Part shown: positions 18,341 through 26,331 of the stretch, piece after piece
Layout: each line of letters opens with the position of its first letter
How positions within the stretch are numbered: position 1 is the stretch's first letter
Assembly: GCF_030519655.1 (NCBI RefSeq)
Contig: NZ_JAUMIT010000002.1
Coordinates: 310,001-374,000 of the forward strand
Direction of reading: 5' to 3'
DNA: 64,000 bases
Source of the DNA: Wenyingzhuangia gilva
GTDB lineage: Bacteria; Bacteroidota; Bacteroidia; Flavobacteriales; Flavobacteriaceae
Notes under the pieces: generated by a model
Told to the model about the DNA's origin: nothing
Seen by the model: the letters and a program-made list of their open reading frames with translations, nothing else
Database searches by the model: none
Program-made: the position numbers and the translations under genes

Positions 18341-18380
18341 AAAAACAGCCTAATTCTGTAAAAAGATTTAGGCTGTTTTT
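18341..18380 (-). terminator. Terminator after amt2
   Basis: AAAAACAGCCTAA (18341-18353) pairs with TTAGGCTGTTTTT (18368-18380); on the minus strand the hairpin is followed by a T run. It ends the P-II 3/amt2 transcript. Confidence 0.8.
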
Positions 18381-18401
18381 ATATAAACTTAAAACAAAAG
18401 A

Positions 18402-19604
18402 TTATTCGTTGTAAACTCCAATTCCGTGTTCAGCCTTATCTAATCCTTCAATTTCTTCTTTTTCAGAAACTCTCAATCCGATAGTTACTTTTAAGATTTT
18501 GAAAACAATATAAGAACAAACTATTGCCCATGCACCATAAGCCAATACACCAGTAGCTTGAACTCCTAATAAAGCAAATCCACCACCATTGATTAATCCA
18601 CCATCAATAGCAAATACACCAATTAATAAAGTACCTAAAGCACCACATACACCGTGTACAGAAACTGCTCCAACAGGATCATCAACTTTTAATTTTTCAT
18701 CAATAAATGTAATAGACATTACAACAACAACTCCAGCAATTAATCCCATAATAGTTGCAGAACCAGGAGTTACAGCAGCACATCCAGCAGTAATACATAC
18801 CAATCCAGCTAATGCTCCGTTTAATGTCATAGAAATATCTGGTTGTCCATAACGTAACCAAGTGTACATTAAGGCAGCAAACGCACCAGCAGCAGCAGCT
18901 AAGTTTGTAGTAATTAATACAGATCCAACAGCAATTACATCTTCTTCAGATCCAAAAGCTAATTGAGAACCTCCGTTAAATCCAAACCATCCTAACCATA
19001 AAATCATTACCCCTAAAGCACCTAATAATAAGTTGTGTCCTGGAATTGCTTGAGAAACTCCATCTTTATATTTTCCAATTCTAGGCCCAACCATGATTGC
19101 ACCAATTAAAGCAGCCCATCCACCAACAGAGTGTACAATAGAAGATCCTGCAAAATCAACAAATCCTAAATCAGTTAACCATCCTTCACCTTGCCAAGTC
19201 CAGTGACCAGCAATTGGATAAATAATAACAGTCATGATAAAAGAGAAAATCACGTAAGTAGAGAACTTTGTTCTTTCTGCTACGGCTCCAGAAACGATAG
19301 TTGCAGCTGTTGCAGCAAACACAGTTTGGAAGAATAAGTTGTACATGTCAGCTCCTTCATTGTAAAATAAGCTAGGAGTTCCAATAAATCCTCCAATGGT
19401 TTCACCATACATAACGGTGTATCCAATTGCCCAGAATCCTAAAGAACCTACAATTAAGTCCATTAAGTTTTTCATAATAATGTTTCCTGCGTTCTTAGAA
19501 CGAGAAAAACCAGTTTCTACTAGGGTAAATCCAGCTTGCATAAAGAATACTAAGATTCCTGATATAATTATCCACAAAGCTCCCATAATTGCACTTGTAT
19601 CCAT
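18402..19604 (-). CDS. Ammonium channel (Amt family), second copy
   Basis: A 400-residue Amt channel with the pore histidines H158 (SSIVHSVGGWAA) and H317 (DDPVGAVSVHGVCG) and the P-II-binding tail GLRVSEKEEIEGLDKAEHG. Compared with the first Amt it has a shorter first periplasmic region and a Cys-richer segment around 270-275 (CITAGCAA). It lies 32 bases after P-II copy 3 on the same strand and ends at a terminator. Probably tuned to a different ammonium range from the first channel, but nothing in the sequence shows this. Confidence 0.96.
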   Translation of the reverse strand: MDTSAIMGALWIIISGILVFFMQAGFTLVETGFSRSKNAGNIIMKNLMDLIVGSLGFWAIGYTVMYGETIGGFIGTPSLFYNEGADMYNLFFQTVFAATAATIVSGAVAERTKFSTYVIFSFIMTVIIYPIAGHWTWQGEGWLTDLGFVDFAGSSIVHSVGGWAALIGAIMVGPRIGKYKDGVSQAIPGHNLLLGALGVMILWLGWFGFNGGSQLAFGSEEDVIAVGSVLITTNLAAAAGAFAALMYTWLRYGQPDISMTLNGALAGLVCITAGCAAVTPGSATIMGLIAGVVVVMSITFIDEKLKVDDPVGAVSVHGVCGALGTLLIGVFAIDGGLINGGGFALLGVQATGVLAYGAWAIVCSYIVFKILKVTIGLRVSEKEEIEGLDKAEHGIGVYNE

Positions 19605-19636
19605 AATATAAATTTTTTAAAAGTTTTTGTTTAGTT

Positions 19637-19975
19637 TTATTTTAAAGTTTCACCACCTTTTTCTCCAGTACGGATACGGTAAGTTTCTAGTACGTCTGAT
19701 ACGAAAACTTTTCCATCTCCAACTTCACCAGTTGAAGCTGTTTTTAATAAAGTTTCTACTGTAATTTGTTCAAAATCATCATTTACAATGATTGATAGCT
19801 GACGTCTTTGGATGTCGTTAGTGCTAAAAGATACTCCACGGTATACTTTACCCACTTTTTCATTTCCCAATCCAGTCACATCCCAGTAAGAAAAGAAGTT
19901 AACACCTACGTCGTGTAAAGCTTCTTTCACTTCAGAAAACTTTGATTTTCTGATGATTGCTTCGATTTTTTTCAT
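19637..19975 (-). CDS. P-II nitrogen regulatory protein, copy 3 (paired with amt2)
   Basis: A 112-residue P-II protein, the most divergent of the three (for example VTGLGNEKVGKVYRG in the T-loop, and VSDVLETYRIRTGE near the end), with the T-loop Tyr, B-loop and C-loop motifs intact. It is between the upstream porin gene and amt2, 32 bases before the channel. The gap to the porin holds a strong hairpin without a T run on this strand, which suggests read-through from the porin promoter with reduced or processed transcript. Confidence 0.95.
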   Translation of the reverse strand: MKKIEAIIRKSKFSEVKEALHDVGVNFFSYWDVTGLGNEKVGKVYRGVSFSTNDIQRRQLSIIVNDDFEQITVETLLKTASTGEVGDGKVFVSDVLETYRIRTGEKGGETLK

Positions 19976-20012
19976 AATTGAAAGTTTAATTTAGGTTGAA
20001 TATATTTTTGTT

Positions 20013-20040
20013 ATCTGGCAAGACTCACATCTTGCCAGAT
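20013..20040. other. Hairpin between porin and P-II copy 3, no T run on the transcribed strand
   Basis: ATCTGGCAAGA (20013-20023) pairs perfectly with TCTTGCCAGAT (20030-20040) around CTCACA. The genes are on the minus strand, where the hairpin is followed by AACAAAAATA, not by T's. It is therefore more likely an mRNA-stabilising or processing hairpin that sets different levels of porin and P-II/Amt message than a full terminator. Confidence 0.55.
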
Positions 20041-20063
20041 GATTTTTTAAACTTTTCTAAGAA

Positions 20064-21059
20064 TTAGAAAGAGTATACTGCAGCTACAGTGAAAGCTGTT
20101 ACACTATCTTCAGTAGGGAAAGCACCAGCTGTAGTGTTTTCGATAATCATGTCATCAGAAGAGTCATATCTACCTTCAGCAATTAATTTTAAATTTTCTG
20201 TTAAAGTAAAATTAGCAGATAAAGTGATTGCTGTTACCGATTCATCAGCATTAGCATCTCCATTATATTGGAAGAATTCTGGACGTAATCCTAAAGAAAA
20301 TGAATCAGAGAACGCATTCTGTAAGTATAAAGCAGCACCTTGATATCCAGACTTAGCATCTGAAGAAGAAGAATATGCAGCATTAATTCCTAAGTATAAA
20401 GTTTCAGAGATATCAAACCCTCCTGTATAATCTAAATATAATTGATCTGTTGCTCCAAATCCATCGGCACCGTAAGCAAGGTTGAAGTATTGTCCTTTGT
20501 ATCCTACTTGTGCACCTAATTGAGCATTACCACTACCATATCCTGTTACAAACTCTCCGTGAGGATTAGTTACCGCTAACATGAAAGATAAATCATCAGA
20601 AACAGCATAGTCTAATTTAGCTCCAATATGAGTAAAAGGACCTGCGTTAAATAAATAAGATACTGTGTAGTTAAAGTTAGCAGCAGGAGAAATTACCTCA
20701 TAACCTAAGAAAGTGTTAAACTGACCAGCAGTAATTGTTAATTTGTCATTTACACTGTAATAAGCATATAATTGGTTGATTCCATTTACACCAGCAGCAT
20801 CTGCAGCTCTTGGTCCATAAGCTAAATCAACAACAGCTCCAGCTTTTCCAGTTTCGTATGCAAAAATAGTATTAGCCATTCCTAATCCAAACATAGTTGC
20901 ATTTTGTGGGCTATCTACTAACAAACCAGGAGTACCAGGTCCATCAATAGTGTTTACTGTTCCGTAAACATCAACAGTTCCAGATACAGTCAATTTTCCT
21001 TCTTGTGCAAAAGTTAACATTCCTGTTAACATCATTGCTGATAAAATAATTTTTTTCAT
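20064..21059 (-). CDS. Outer-membrane beta-barrel porin (bbp2/OmpL-like)
   Basis: A 331-residue exported protein: MKKIILSAMMLTGMLTFAQ is a standard signal peptide and the rest alternates polar and hydrophobic residues with glycine/aromatic-rich turns, ending AFTVAAVYSF, a typical outer-membrane terminal strand. I place it in the 'putative beta-barrel porin-2' group. The first gene of the porin/P-II/amt2 run, it may admit nitrogen compounds across the outer membrane. A frame extending to 21098 is rejected because that codon lies inside the -7 element at 21096-21103. Confidence 0.85.
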   Translation of the reverse strand: MKKIILSAMMLTGMLTFAQEGKLTVSGTVDVYGTVNTIDGPGTPGLLVDSPQNATMFGLGMANTIFAYETGKAGAVVDLAYGPRAADAAGVNGINQLYAYYSVNDKLTITAGQFNTFLGYEVISPAANFNYTVSYLFNAGPFTHIGAKLDYAVSDDLSFMLAVTNPHGEFVTGYGSGNAQLGAQVGYKGQYFNLAYGADGFGATDQLYLDYTGGFDISETLYLGINAAYSSSSDAKSGYQGAALYLQNAFSDSFSLGLRPEFFQYNGDANADESVTAITLSANFTLTENLKLIAEGRYDSSDDMIIENTTAGAFPTEDSVTAFTVAAVYSF

Positions 21060-21095
21060 GATAAAGTTTTTTATGTTTTTAAGTTTTATCTGAGA

Positions 21096-21125
21096 CAAAG
21101 CTACGTATTAATACGTATGTTGCAA
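21096..21125 (-). promoter_or_regulatory. Porin promoter with a 16-bp palindrome in the spacer
   Basis: On the minus strand: TTG at 21125-21123 (-33), a 19-base spacer, and TAGCTTTG at 21103-21096 (-7). The spacer holds the perfect palindrome TACGTATTAATACGTA (21102-21117), which runs into the -7 element. A second TACGTA lies at 21156-21161. This looks like an operator for a dimeric repressor that blocks RNA polymerase. Confidence 0.7.
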
Positions 21126-21210
21126 GAAAAAAGCACCTGTTTTTTCGCAGTTTTATACGTAGGTATTGTGTTTGCTGAGTAAGTAGCTGAAAAAATAAGT
21201 AAAATAAAGC

Positions 21211-21253
21211 TTGTTTTATATGATAGTTGTCTATACATTTGTTGTATAAACAA
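21211..21253 (+). promoter_or_regulatory. marR promoter with an inverted repeat over the -7 element
   Basis: TTG at 21211-21213 (-33), 20 bases, TACATTTG at 21234-21241 (-7). TTGTcTATACA (21227-21237) and TGTATAaACAA (21243-21253) form an 11-bp imperfect dyad (one mismatch) centred on the -7 element, the layout expected for autorepression by a MarR dimer. Confidence 0.65.
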
Positions 21254-21273
21254 TTGATAAAACTGTCAAAAAT

Positions 21274-21696
21274 ATGGAAAACATACATAATAAAGCTGTC
21301 ATAAACTTAATGTTAACAGGTAATTATGTTGTGGAACATCTTAACAGTTTCTTAAAAGTGTATGATTTAACAGTACAGCAGTATAATATATTGCGAATTT
21401 TAAGGGGTCAGGATGGATTACCTATTAACTTATATGAGTTGCAAGACCATATGATACATAAAATGAGTAATACTACTAGACTTGTAGACAAACTTAGAAC
21501 AAAAGAGTTATTAGAACGTAAGGTTTGTGAAACTAACAGACGAAAGATTGAAATATCAATTACAGATAAAGGTCTGGGGTTATTAGCAGGAATAGATCAA
21601 TCTTTAATAAATTATGAAAAGAGCTTGGTTCATAAATTAAGTCAAGAGGAACTTATAAAATTATTAGAATTATTAAAAAAAATAGAAATTAAATAA
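21274..21696 (+). CDS. MarR family transcriptional regulator
   Basis: A 140-residue winged-helix dimeric regulator. The DNA-binding part is clear in LTVQQYNILRILRGQDG (about 30-46), the recognition helix MSNTTRLVDKLRTKEL (about 64-80) and the wing VCETNRRKIEISITDKG (about 84-100). Flanking helices form the dimer. The yceI gene starts 19 bases downstream, a common pairing in Bacteroidota, so the two form an operon. A dyad overlies its own promoter and a different palindrome lies in the divergent porin promoter; either could be its target. Ligand unknown. Confidence 0.93.
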   Translation: MENIHNKAVINLMLTGNYVVEHLNSFLKVYDLTVQQYNILRILRGQDGLPINLYELQDHMIHKMSNTTRLVDKLRTKELLERKVCETNRRKIEISITDKGLGLLAGIDQSLINYEKSLVHKLSQEELIKLLELLKKIEIK

Positions 21697-21715
21697 ATAA
21701 AAACAATTAAAAAAG

Positions 21716-22279
21716 ATGAAAACAACAAGTATTAAATCAACAGTATTAGCAGGATTTGCATTTTTAGCGTTAACAGTTTCTGCATTTGCAGGAGGAAAAG
21801 ATCCTATTAAAGTAGAAAAAAGTACCATTGCATGGGTAGGTAAAAAAGTAACTGGTCAACACTCTGGAACGATTTCTTTTAAGGAAGGAGAAGTAAAATT
21901 AAAGAAAGGTGCGTTAGTAGGAGGAACTTTTGTTGTAGATATGAACTCTATTAATGTAACTGATTTAGAAGGTGAGTACAAAGAAAAGTTAGAAGGACAT
22001 TTAAAGTCTGATGATTTTTTTGGTGTAGAAAAGTTTCCAGAAGCAACTTTTGTTATTACTTCAGTTGAAGGTTCTGTAGTTAAAGGTGATTTAACGATTA
22101 AAGGTCACACTGAAAAAGAATCTTTTAAATTAACTACAAAAGGAAATACTATTAGTGGTAATGTTGTGATTGATAGAACTAAGTTTGGAATCCGTTACGG
22201 ATCTAACTCTTTCTTTGACAACTTAAAAGACAAAGCTATTAATGATGAGTTTGAATTAACGTTAAACATTGTATTCTAA
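21716..22279 (+). CDS. YceI family periplasmic protein
   Basis: A 187-residue secreted protein with a signal peptide (about 1-25, ending AFAGG). The mature part is a YceI lipocalin-like beta-barrel that binds isoprenoid-type lipids in family members: VEKSTIAWVGKKVTGQHSG at the start, the FPEATFVITSVEG strand pair, and FGIRYGSNSFFDNL near the end. It follows marR by 19 bases and a terminator follows 26 bases later, so marR-yceI is a two-gene transcript. Confidence 0.93.
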   Translation: MKTTSIKSTVLAGFAFLALTVSAFAGGKDPIKVEKSTIAWVGKKVTGQHSGTISFKEGEVKLKKGALVGGTFVVDMNSINVTDLEGEYKEKLEGHLKSDDFFGVEKFPEATFVITSVEGSVVKGDLTIKGHTEKESFKLTTKGNTISGNVVIDRTKFGIRYGSNSFFDNLKDKAINDEFELTLNIVF

Positions 22280-22305
22280 ATAAAGAATCACTTTTATAAA
22301 ATTTT

Positions 22306-22340
22306 AAAACCCGGTAGTGAAAGCTATCGGGTTTTATTTT
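22306..22340 (+). terminator. Terminator after yceI
   Basis: AAAACCCGGTAG (22306-22317) pairs with CTATCGGGTTTT (22324-22335), one G-T pair, followed by ATTTTT. Confidence 0.8.
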
Positions 22341-22413
22341 TAAATCGTATTTTAATATTCTTATATATAAGACCGCTATATTTCTTAAATTCGCAGAACA
22401 AACAAAAGTACAC

Positions 22414-23763
22414 ATGTCTAAATTTGAATTAAAATTACCCAAAATGGGTGAAAGTGTAGCAGAGGCTACCATTACTTCTTGGTTAAAAGAAGTAGGAGAT
22501 TTTATTGAGTTAGATGATTCTATTGTAGAAATAGCTACAGATAAGGTAGATTCTGATGTGCCGTGTGATGTGTCAGGTGTTTTAGTAGAAAAAAGATATC
22601 AAGAAGGAGATATTGTTAAGGTAGGTCAGGTGTTGGCTGTAATTGAAACCAATGCCAATGAAGTAGATAGTTTTCCTACAAGTGAAAGAGAACAAGAGGT
22701 TGAAGTAGATATTGAAGAAGCTATTTCAGTGGTTGAAGCTGATGTAAATGATGTCATCACCCAAGTATCAAACACTACCAAAACAAATATTGCCAATACA
22801 GAAGGAAATTTTTACTCTCCTTTGGTTAAGAAAATTGCAAGCACTGAAGGAATTTCTCAAAAAGAATTAGATGGCATTCAAGGTACAGGTCTAGATGGAA
22901 GGGTAACCAAAGATGATATTTTGGCTTATGTTGATAAAAGGCCTAAAACTGCAGCTATTGCTGTTACTTCTCCAAAATCAACAAATGTAAAAGAAAATAA
23001 AACTTCTACAGAAAAAGTAGATAATGCTCCTATTAATTTAGAAGTTAACTCAGGAGATGAGTTGATTACTTTGTCAAGAATGGGTAAAATGATTTCAGAT
23101 CATATGGTGCATTCTAAACGAAAAGCATCACATGTACAATCATTTATAGAGGTAGATGTTACCAATGTGGTAAAATGGAGAGATAAGGTTAAAGATGTTT
23201 TTTTAAAAAGAGAAGGAGAAAAACTGACTTACACACCAATTTTTATGATGGCGGTTGCACAAGCCATTAAAAAGTATCCTTTGGTTAATATTACTTTTGA
23301 TGGAGTAGATAAAGTAGTGGTTAAAAAATCTATCAATTTAGGGATGGCATCTGCTTTGCCTGATGGGAATTTAATTGTTCCTGTGATTAAACATGCAGAA
23401 AATTTAAATTTAGTTGGTATGACCAAAGCAGTAAATGATTTGGCCTTACGATCTAAAAACAATGCTTTAAAACCAGAAGATGTAAAAGGGGGAACTTATA
23501 CCGTAACCAATATTGGTGGTTTTGGTTCTATTTTTGGAACTCCAATCATCAATCAACCAGAGAGTGCTATTTTAGCGTTAGGAGCTATTAGAAAAACGCC
23601 TGCTGTAATAGAAACTCCAGAAGGAGATTTTATTGGGATTCGTCAAAAAATGTATATCTCACATTCTTATGATCATAGAGTGATTAACGGAGCTTTGGGA
23701 GGAATGTTTATCAAAGAAATAAAAGATATTTTAGAAGCTTGGAATGTAAATCAAGAATTTTAA
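22414..23763 (+). CDS. 2-oxoacid dehydrogenase E2 (dihydrolipoamide acyltransferase)
   Basis: Core acyltransferase of a pyruvate, branched-chain or 2-oxoglutarate-type dehydrogenase complex. Three domains are seen in the 449 residues: a lipoyl domain (1-78) with lipoyl-lysine K44 in EIATDKVDSD, an E3/E1-binding domain (about 130-167, SPLVKKIASTEGI through GRVTKDDILAYV), and the catalytic domain (about 215-449). The catalytic motif reads DHRVINGALGG: His421 is present but the usual Asp of HxxxDG is Asn425. No E1 or E3 gene is adjacent. The strong similarity to branched-chain E2 is an impression; the acyl substrate is undecided. Confidence 0.92.
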   Translation: MSKFELKLPKMGESVAEATITSWLKEVGDFIELDDSIVEIATDKVDSDVPCDVSGVLVEKRYQEGDIVKVGQVLAVIETNANEVDSFPTSEREQEVEVDIEEAISVVEADVNDVITQVSNTTKTNIANTEGNFYSPLVKKIASTEGISQKELDGIQGTGLDGRVTKDDILAYVDKRPKTAAIAVTSPKSTNVKENKTSTEKVDNAPINLEVNSGDELITLSRMGKMISDHMVHSKRKASHVQSFIEVDVTNVVKWRDKVKDVFLKREGEKLTYTPIFMMAVAQAIKKYPLVNITFDGVDKVVVKKSINLGMASALPDGNLIVPVIKHAENLNLVGMTKAVNDLALRSKNNALKPEDVKGGTYTVTNIGGFGSIFGTPIINQPESAILALGAIRKTPAVIETPEGDFIGIRQKMYISHSYDHRVINGALGGMFIKEIKDILEAWNVNQEF

Positions 23764-23781
23764 TACGATTCTTTTAATCAT

Positions 23782-23818
23782 AAAAAAGCCTGCTATCAAA
23801 TTGATAGCAGGCTTTTTT
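23782..23818. terminator. Bidirectional terminator between E2 and pafA
   Basis: A perfect 18-bp stem (23782-23799 with 23801-23818) around one base, with A and T runs at its ends, between convergent genes. Confidence 0.9.
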
Positions 23819-23832
23819 AGTTGTATAATTTT

Positions 23833-25491
23833 TTACTTGCTTATTTCTTTTTCAAAAACTTCTGTTAAAATATCATGAGAACTCATATTAGGTTCTTGAA
23901 TTTGTAAGATACTAGAAATTGTTGGGGCTATTTGAGTAATGTTTACAGGTTTTTTAACATTTGTTCCTTTACTAATATTAGCACCATAAAATAAGATAGG
24001 AATATGGGTGTCGTAATTATATCCGCTTCCGTGAGTGGTTCCTGTTTTAATATAATGATCACTAATAACAGCGGGTTCAAGAGAAATTAAAATATCTCCA
24101 GATCTTTTTTGGTTATACCCCTCTTGTAACAAACTAATTGGTGCCTGCGTAAATTCACTTCTTTGCATGGTATGTGCAGATACAGCTCTGTATATATAAC
24201 TATAAGTTACAATTTCATCAATAATTGTATTTTCAACTTCTTCTATGTTTAATCCTAATTTTGTTATTTCATCATGGTTTAAGAAAATTTGTTCATTAGA
24301 ATAGTTTTCAATCAAATTTGTAGATTGATATTTTTGTTTAGTAAACTCATTTAATTTAGCTAAGAAGTCATCAGCAGAGAAATAACCTCCAGGTATTTTG
24401 TTGTCCATTAAATAATTAGGAATTTGTACTACAGCATGGTCGGCTGTAACAAACAATACATAATTGTTTTTACCAACTTTTTTATTTAGGTAGCTGATAA
24501 AATCATCTATATCATTATTTAAACGGATGTATGCATCTTCCGTTTCTTTAGAAGCAGCTCCATATTTATGACCAATATAATCTGTACAAGAAATACTAAT
24601 GGCTAAAAAGTCTGAGTAATCTTTATTTTTACCTAAGTTTTCATTTTTTACAATTTCTTTGGCAAAATCTAAAGTCATAGTGTTTCCAAAAGGAGTGGTT
24701 TTTAGCAAGCTATATCCTCCATTTTTTTCTTTAAGCGTTGCTAAATCATGAGGGAAAATAGGTTTTTCTTCTCCGTTAAATACACCTTCGTAATGGTTGT
24801 GATCTTTAATGCTTTCAGAATATTCGTTGATGTTTTTTTGAGTCATCCATGGAGATGCTAAATATTCATCAAGTTGAAGTTTATTTGTAGTGTTATATAA
24901 GGTTACCCAGTTAGGTAATTCTTTAGTGTAATAAGTACTGGTTACCCAATTCCCTATTTTTCCACCATCAAACCAATAAGCAATGTCTGCAGCATGTCCT
25001 ACAGGTAAAATAGAAGATCTATCTTTAACGGCCACTCCAATCACTTTTCCGTTAAAATTTTGAGCTAATTTTAATTGATCAGCTACTGTAGAAGCAATTA
25101 ATCTTTTAGGAGATTTTTTACCTTCATCAGTAGAGCTACCAACCGTTTCATAATTTTCATCATCTACTACATAAATAGATTTTTTAGCATATTTATCATA
25201 CCAATTATTTCCAATAATACCATGGTTTTTTGGAGTTGTACCTGTGTAAATAGAGGTGTGTCCAACGGCAGTATAGGTAGGGATGTAGTTAAAGTGAGCG
25301 TTTTCAAAAGTAGTTCCGTTTTTAATAATTTCATTAAATCCTTTAGAACCAAATTTGTCCTTAAATCTTTGTAGGTAGTCATATCTCATTTGATCTACAA
25401 CAATTCCAATTACAAGTTTAGGTTTTTTAGTTGTTTGTGCGTTTCCGATAAAAATACTACTCAATACAAGTAGGGTGGTTAGTTTTCTCAT
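23833..25491 (-). CDS. pafA: PafA-type alkaline phosphatase
   Basis: Secreted or periplasmic phosphomonoesterase of the calcium-independent, zinc-dependent PafA group. From the ATG at 25491 it has 552 residues with a signal peptide ending near IGNAQ. Metal and catalytic residues are visible: the Asp in VVDQMRYDYL, the nucleophile Thr74 in YTAVGHTS, the K-x-R pair in KDRSSILPVGH that marks the PafA class, DYIGHKYG, TADHAV and the late His in HGSGYNYD. A ten-residue upstream extension (to 25521) is less likely because it precedes the signal peptide. It is divergent from mlaE and provides phosphate from organic esters. Confidence 0.9.
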   Translation of the reverse strand: MRKLTTLLVLSSIFIGNAQTTKKPKLVIGIVVDQMRYDYLQRFKDKFGSKGFNEIIKNGTTFENAHFNYIPTYTAVGHTSIYTGTTPKNHGIIGNNWYDKYAKKSIYVVDDENYETVGSSTDEGKKSPKRLIASTVADQLKLAQNFNGKVIGVAVKDRSSILPVGHAADIAYWFDGGKIGNWVTSTYYTKELPNWVTLYNTTNKLQLDEYLASPWMTQKNINEYSESIKDHNHYEGVFNGEEKPIFPHDLATLKEKNGGYSLLKTTPFGNTMTLDFAKEIVKNENLGKNKDYSDFLAISISCTDYIGHKYGAASKETEDAYIRLNNDIDDFISYLNKKVGKNNYVLFVTADHAVVQIPNYLMDNKIPGGYFSADDFLAKLNEFTKQKYQSTNLIENYSNEQIFLNHDEITKLGLNIEEVENTIIDEIVTYSYIYRAVSAHTMQRSEFTQAPISLLQEGYNQKRSGDILISLEPAVISDHYIKTGTTHGSGYNYDTHIPILFYGANISKGTNVKKPVNITQIAPTISSILQIQEPNMSSHDILTEVFEKEISK

Positions 25492-25586
25492 TTTAAGATT
25501 ATCTTTTATTATATACGGCATTAAAAGTAGTTATATTAGAGTAGTTGTTTGTTAAGGATTTGATATTTTAGCTTAAAATTTAGTCG

Positions 25587-26327
25587 ATGAATTATATAAA
25601 GAGTATAGGAGCCTATACAATTATGTTAAAAAGCGTTTTTAAAAAACCTCAAAAGAGGAAAATTTTTTGGGAAGCTGTTTTTAGAGAGATAGATGATTTG
25701 GGAGTAAAGTCTATAGGAATAGTAGCTTTTATCTCTTTTTTTATAGGTGGAGTAGTGGCTATTCAAACCGCATTAAATTTAGAAGATCCAATTATTCCAA
25801 AAGATTTGATTGGGTTTGCAACCAAACGATCTATGATTTTAGAGTTTTCATCAACTTTTGTCATGGTAATTTTGGCAGGTAAGGTAGGTTCTTATATTAC
25901 ATCAAGTATAGGTACCATGCGTGTAACTGAACAAATTGATGCTTTAGAAGTAATGGGGATTAATTCCTTAAACTATTTAGTCTTACCTAAAATTTTAGCC
26001 ACCGTATTTTTTTATCCTTTTTTAGTCTTATTGGCTATGTTTTTAGGAATTTTTGGTGGATGGGTAGCAGGTATTGCTACAGATTTATTTAAACCAGGAG
26101 ATTATATTGCAGGAATTCAATTAGATTTTGAGCCTTACTTAGTTGCTTATAGTTTGATAAAATCAGTTGTATTTGCTTTTTTAATTGCGACCATTCCTTC
26201 TTATTTTGGATACTATGTTAAAGGAGGTTCTTTAGAAGTAGGTAGAGCGAGTACCAAGGCAGTAGTTTGGACGATTGTAGTGATTATTTTCTCCAATTAT
26301 TTTTTAACCCAAATGTTGTTAAGCTAA
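25587..26327 (+). CDS. MlaE-family ABC transporter permease
   Basis: Inner-membrane permease of the MlaE/YrbE type that moves phospholipids or other lipids between the membranes. The 246 residues give an amphipathic N-terminal helix and about five membrane helices, with the family block RVTEQIDALEVMGINSLNYLVLP at about 111-133 (the EQIDAL coupling helix). The ATPase gene starts 4 bases later. No MCE-domain (MlaD) gene is next to them; it must be elsewhere or replaced. Confidence 0.94.
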   Translation: MNYIKSIGAYTIMLKSVFKKPQKRKIFWEAVFREIDDLGVKSIGIVAFISFFIGGVVAIQTALNLEDPIIPKDLIGFATKRSMILEFSSTFVMVILAGKVGSYITSSIGTMRVTEQIDALEVMGINSLNYLVLPKILATVFFYPFLVLLAMFLGIFGGWVAGIATDLFKPGDYIAGIQLDFEPYLVAYSLIKSVVFAFLIATIPSYFGYYVKGGSLEVGRASTKAVVWTIVVIIFSNYFLTQMLLS

Positions 26328-26331
26328 AGTT

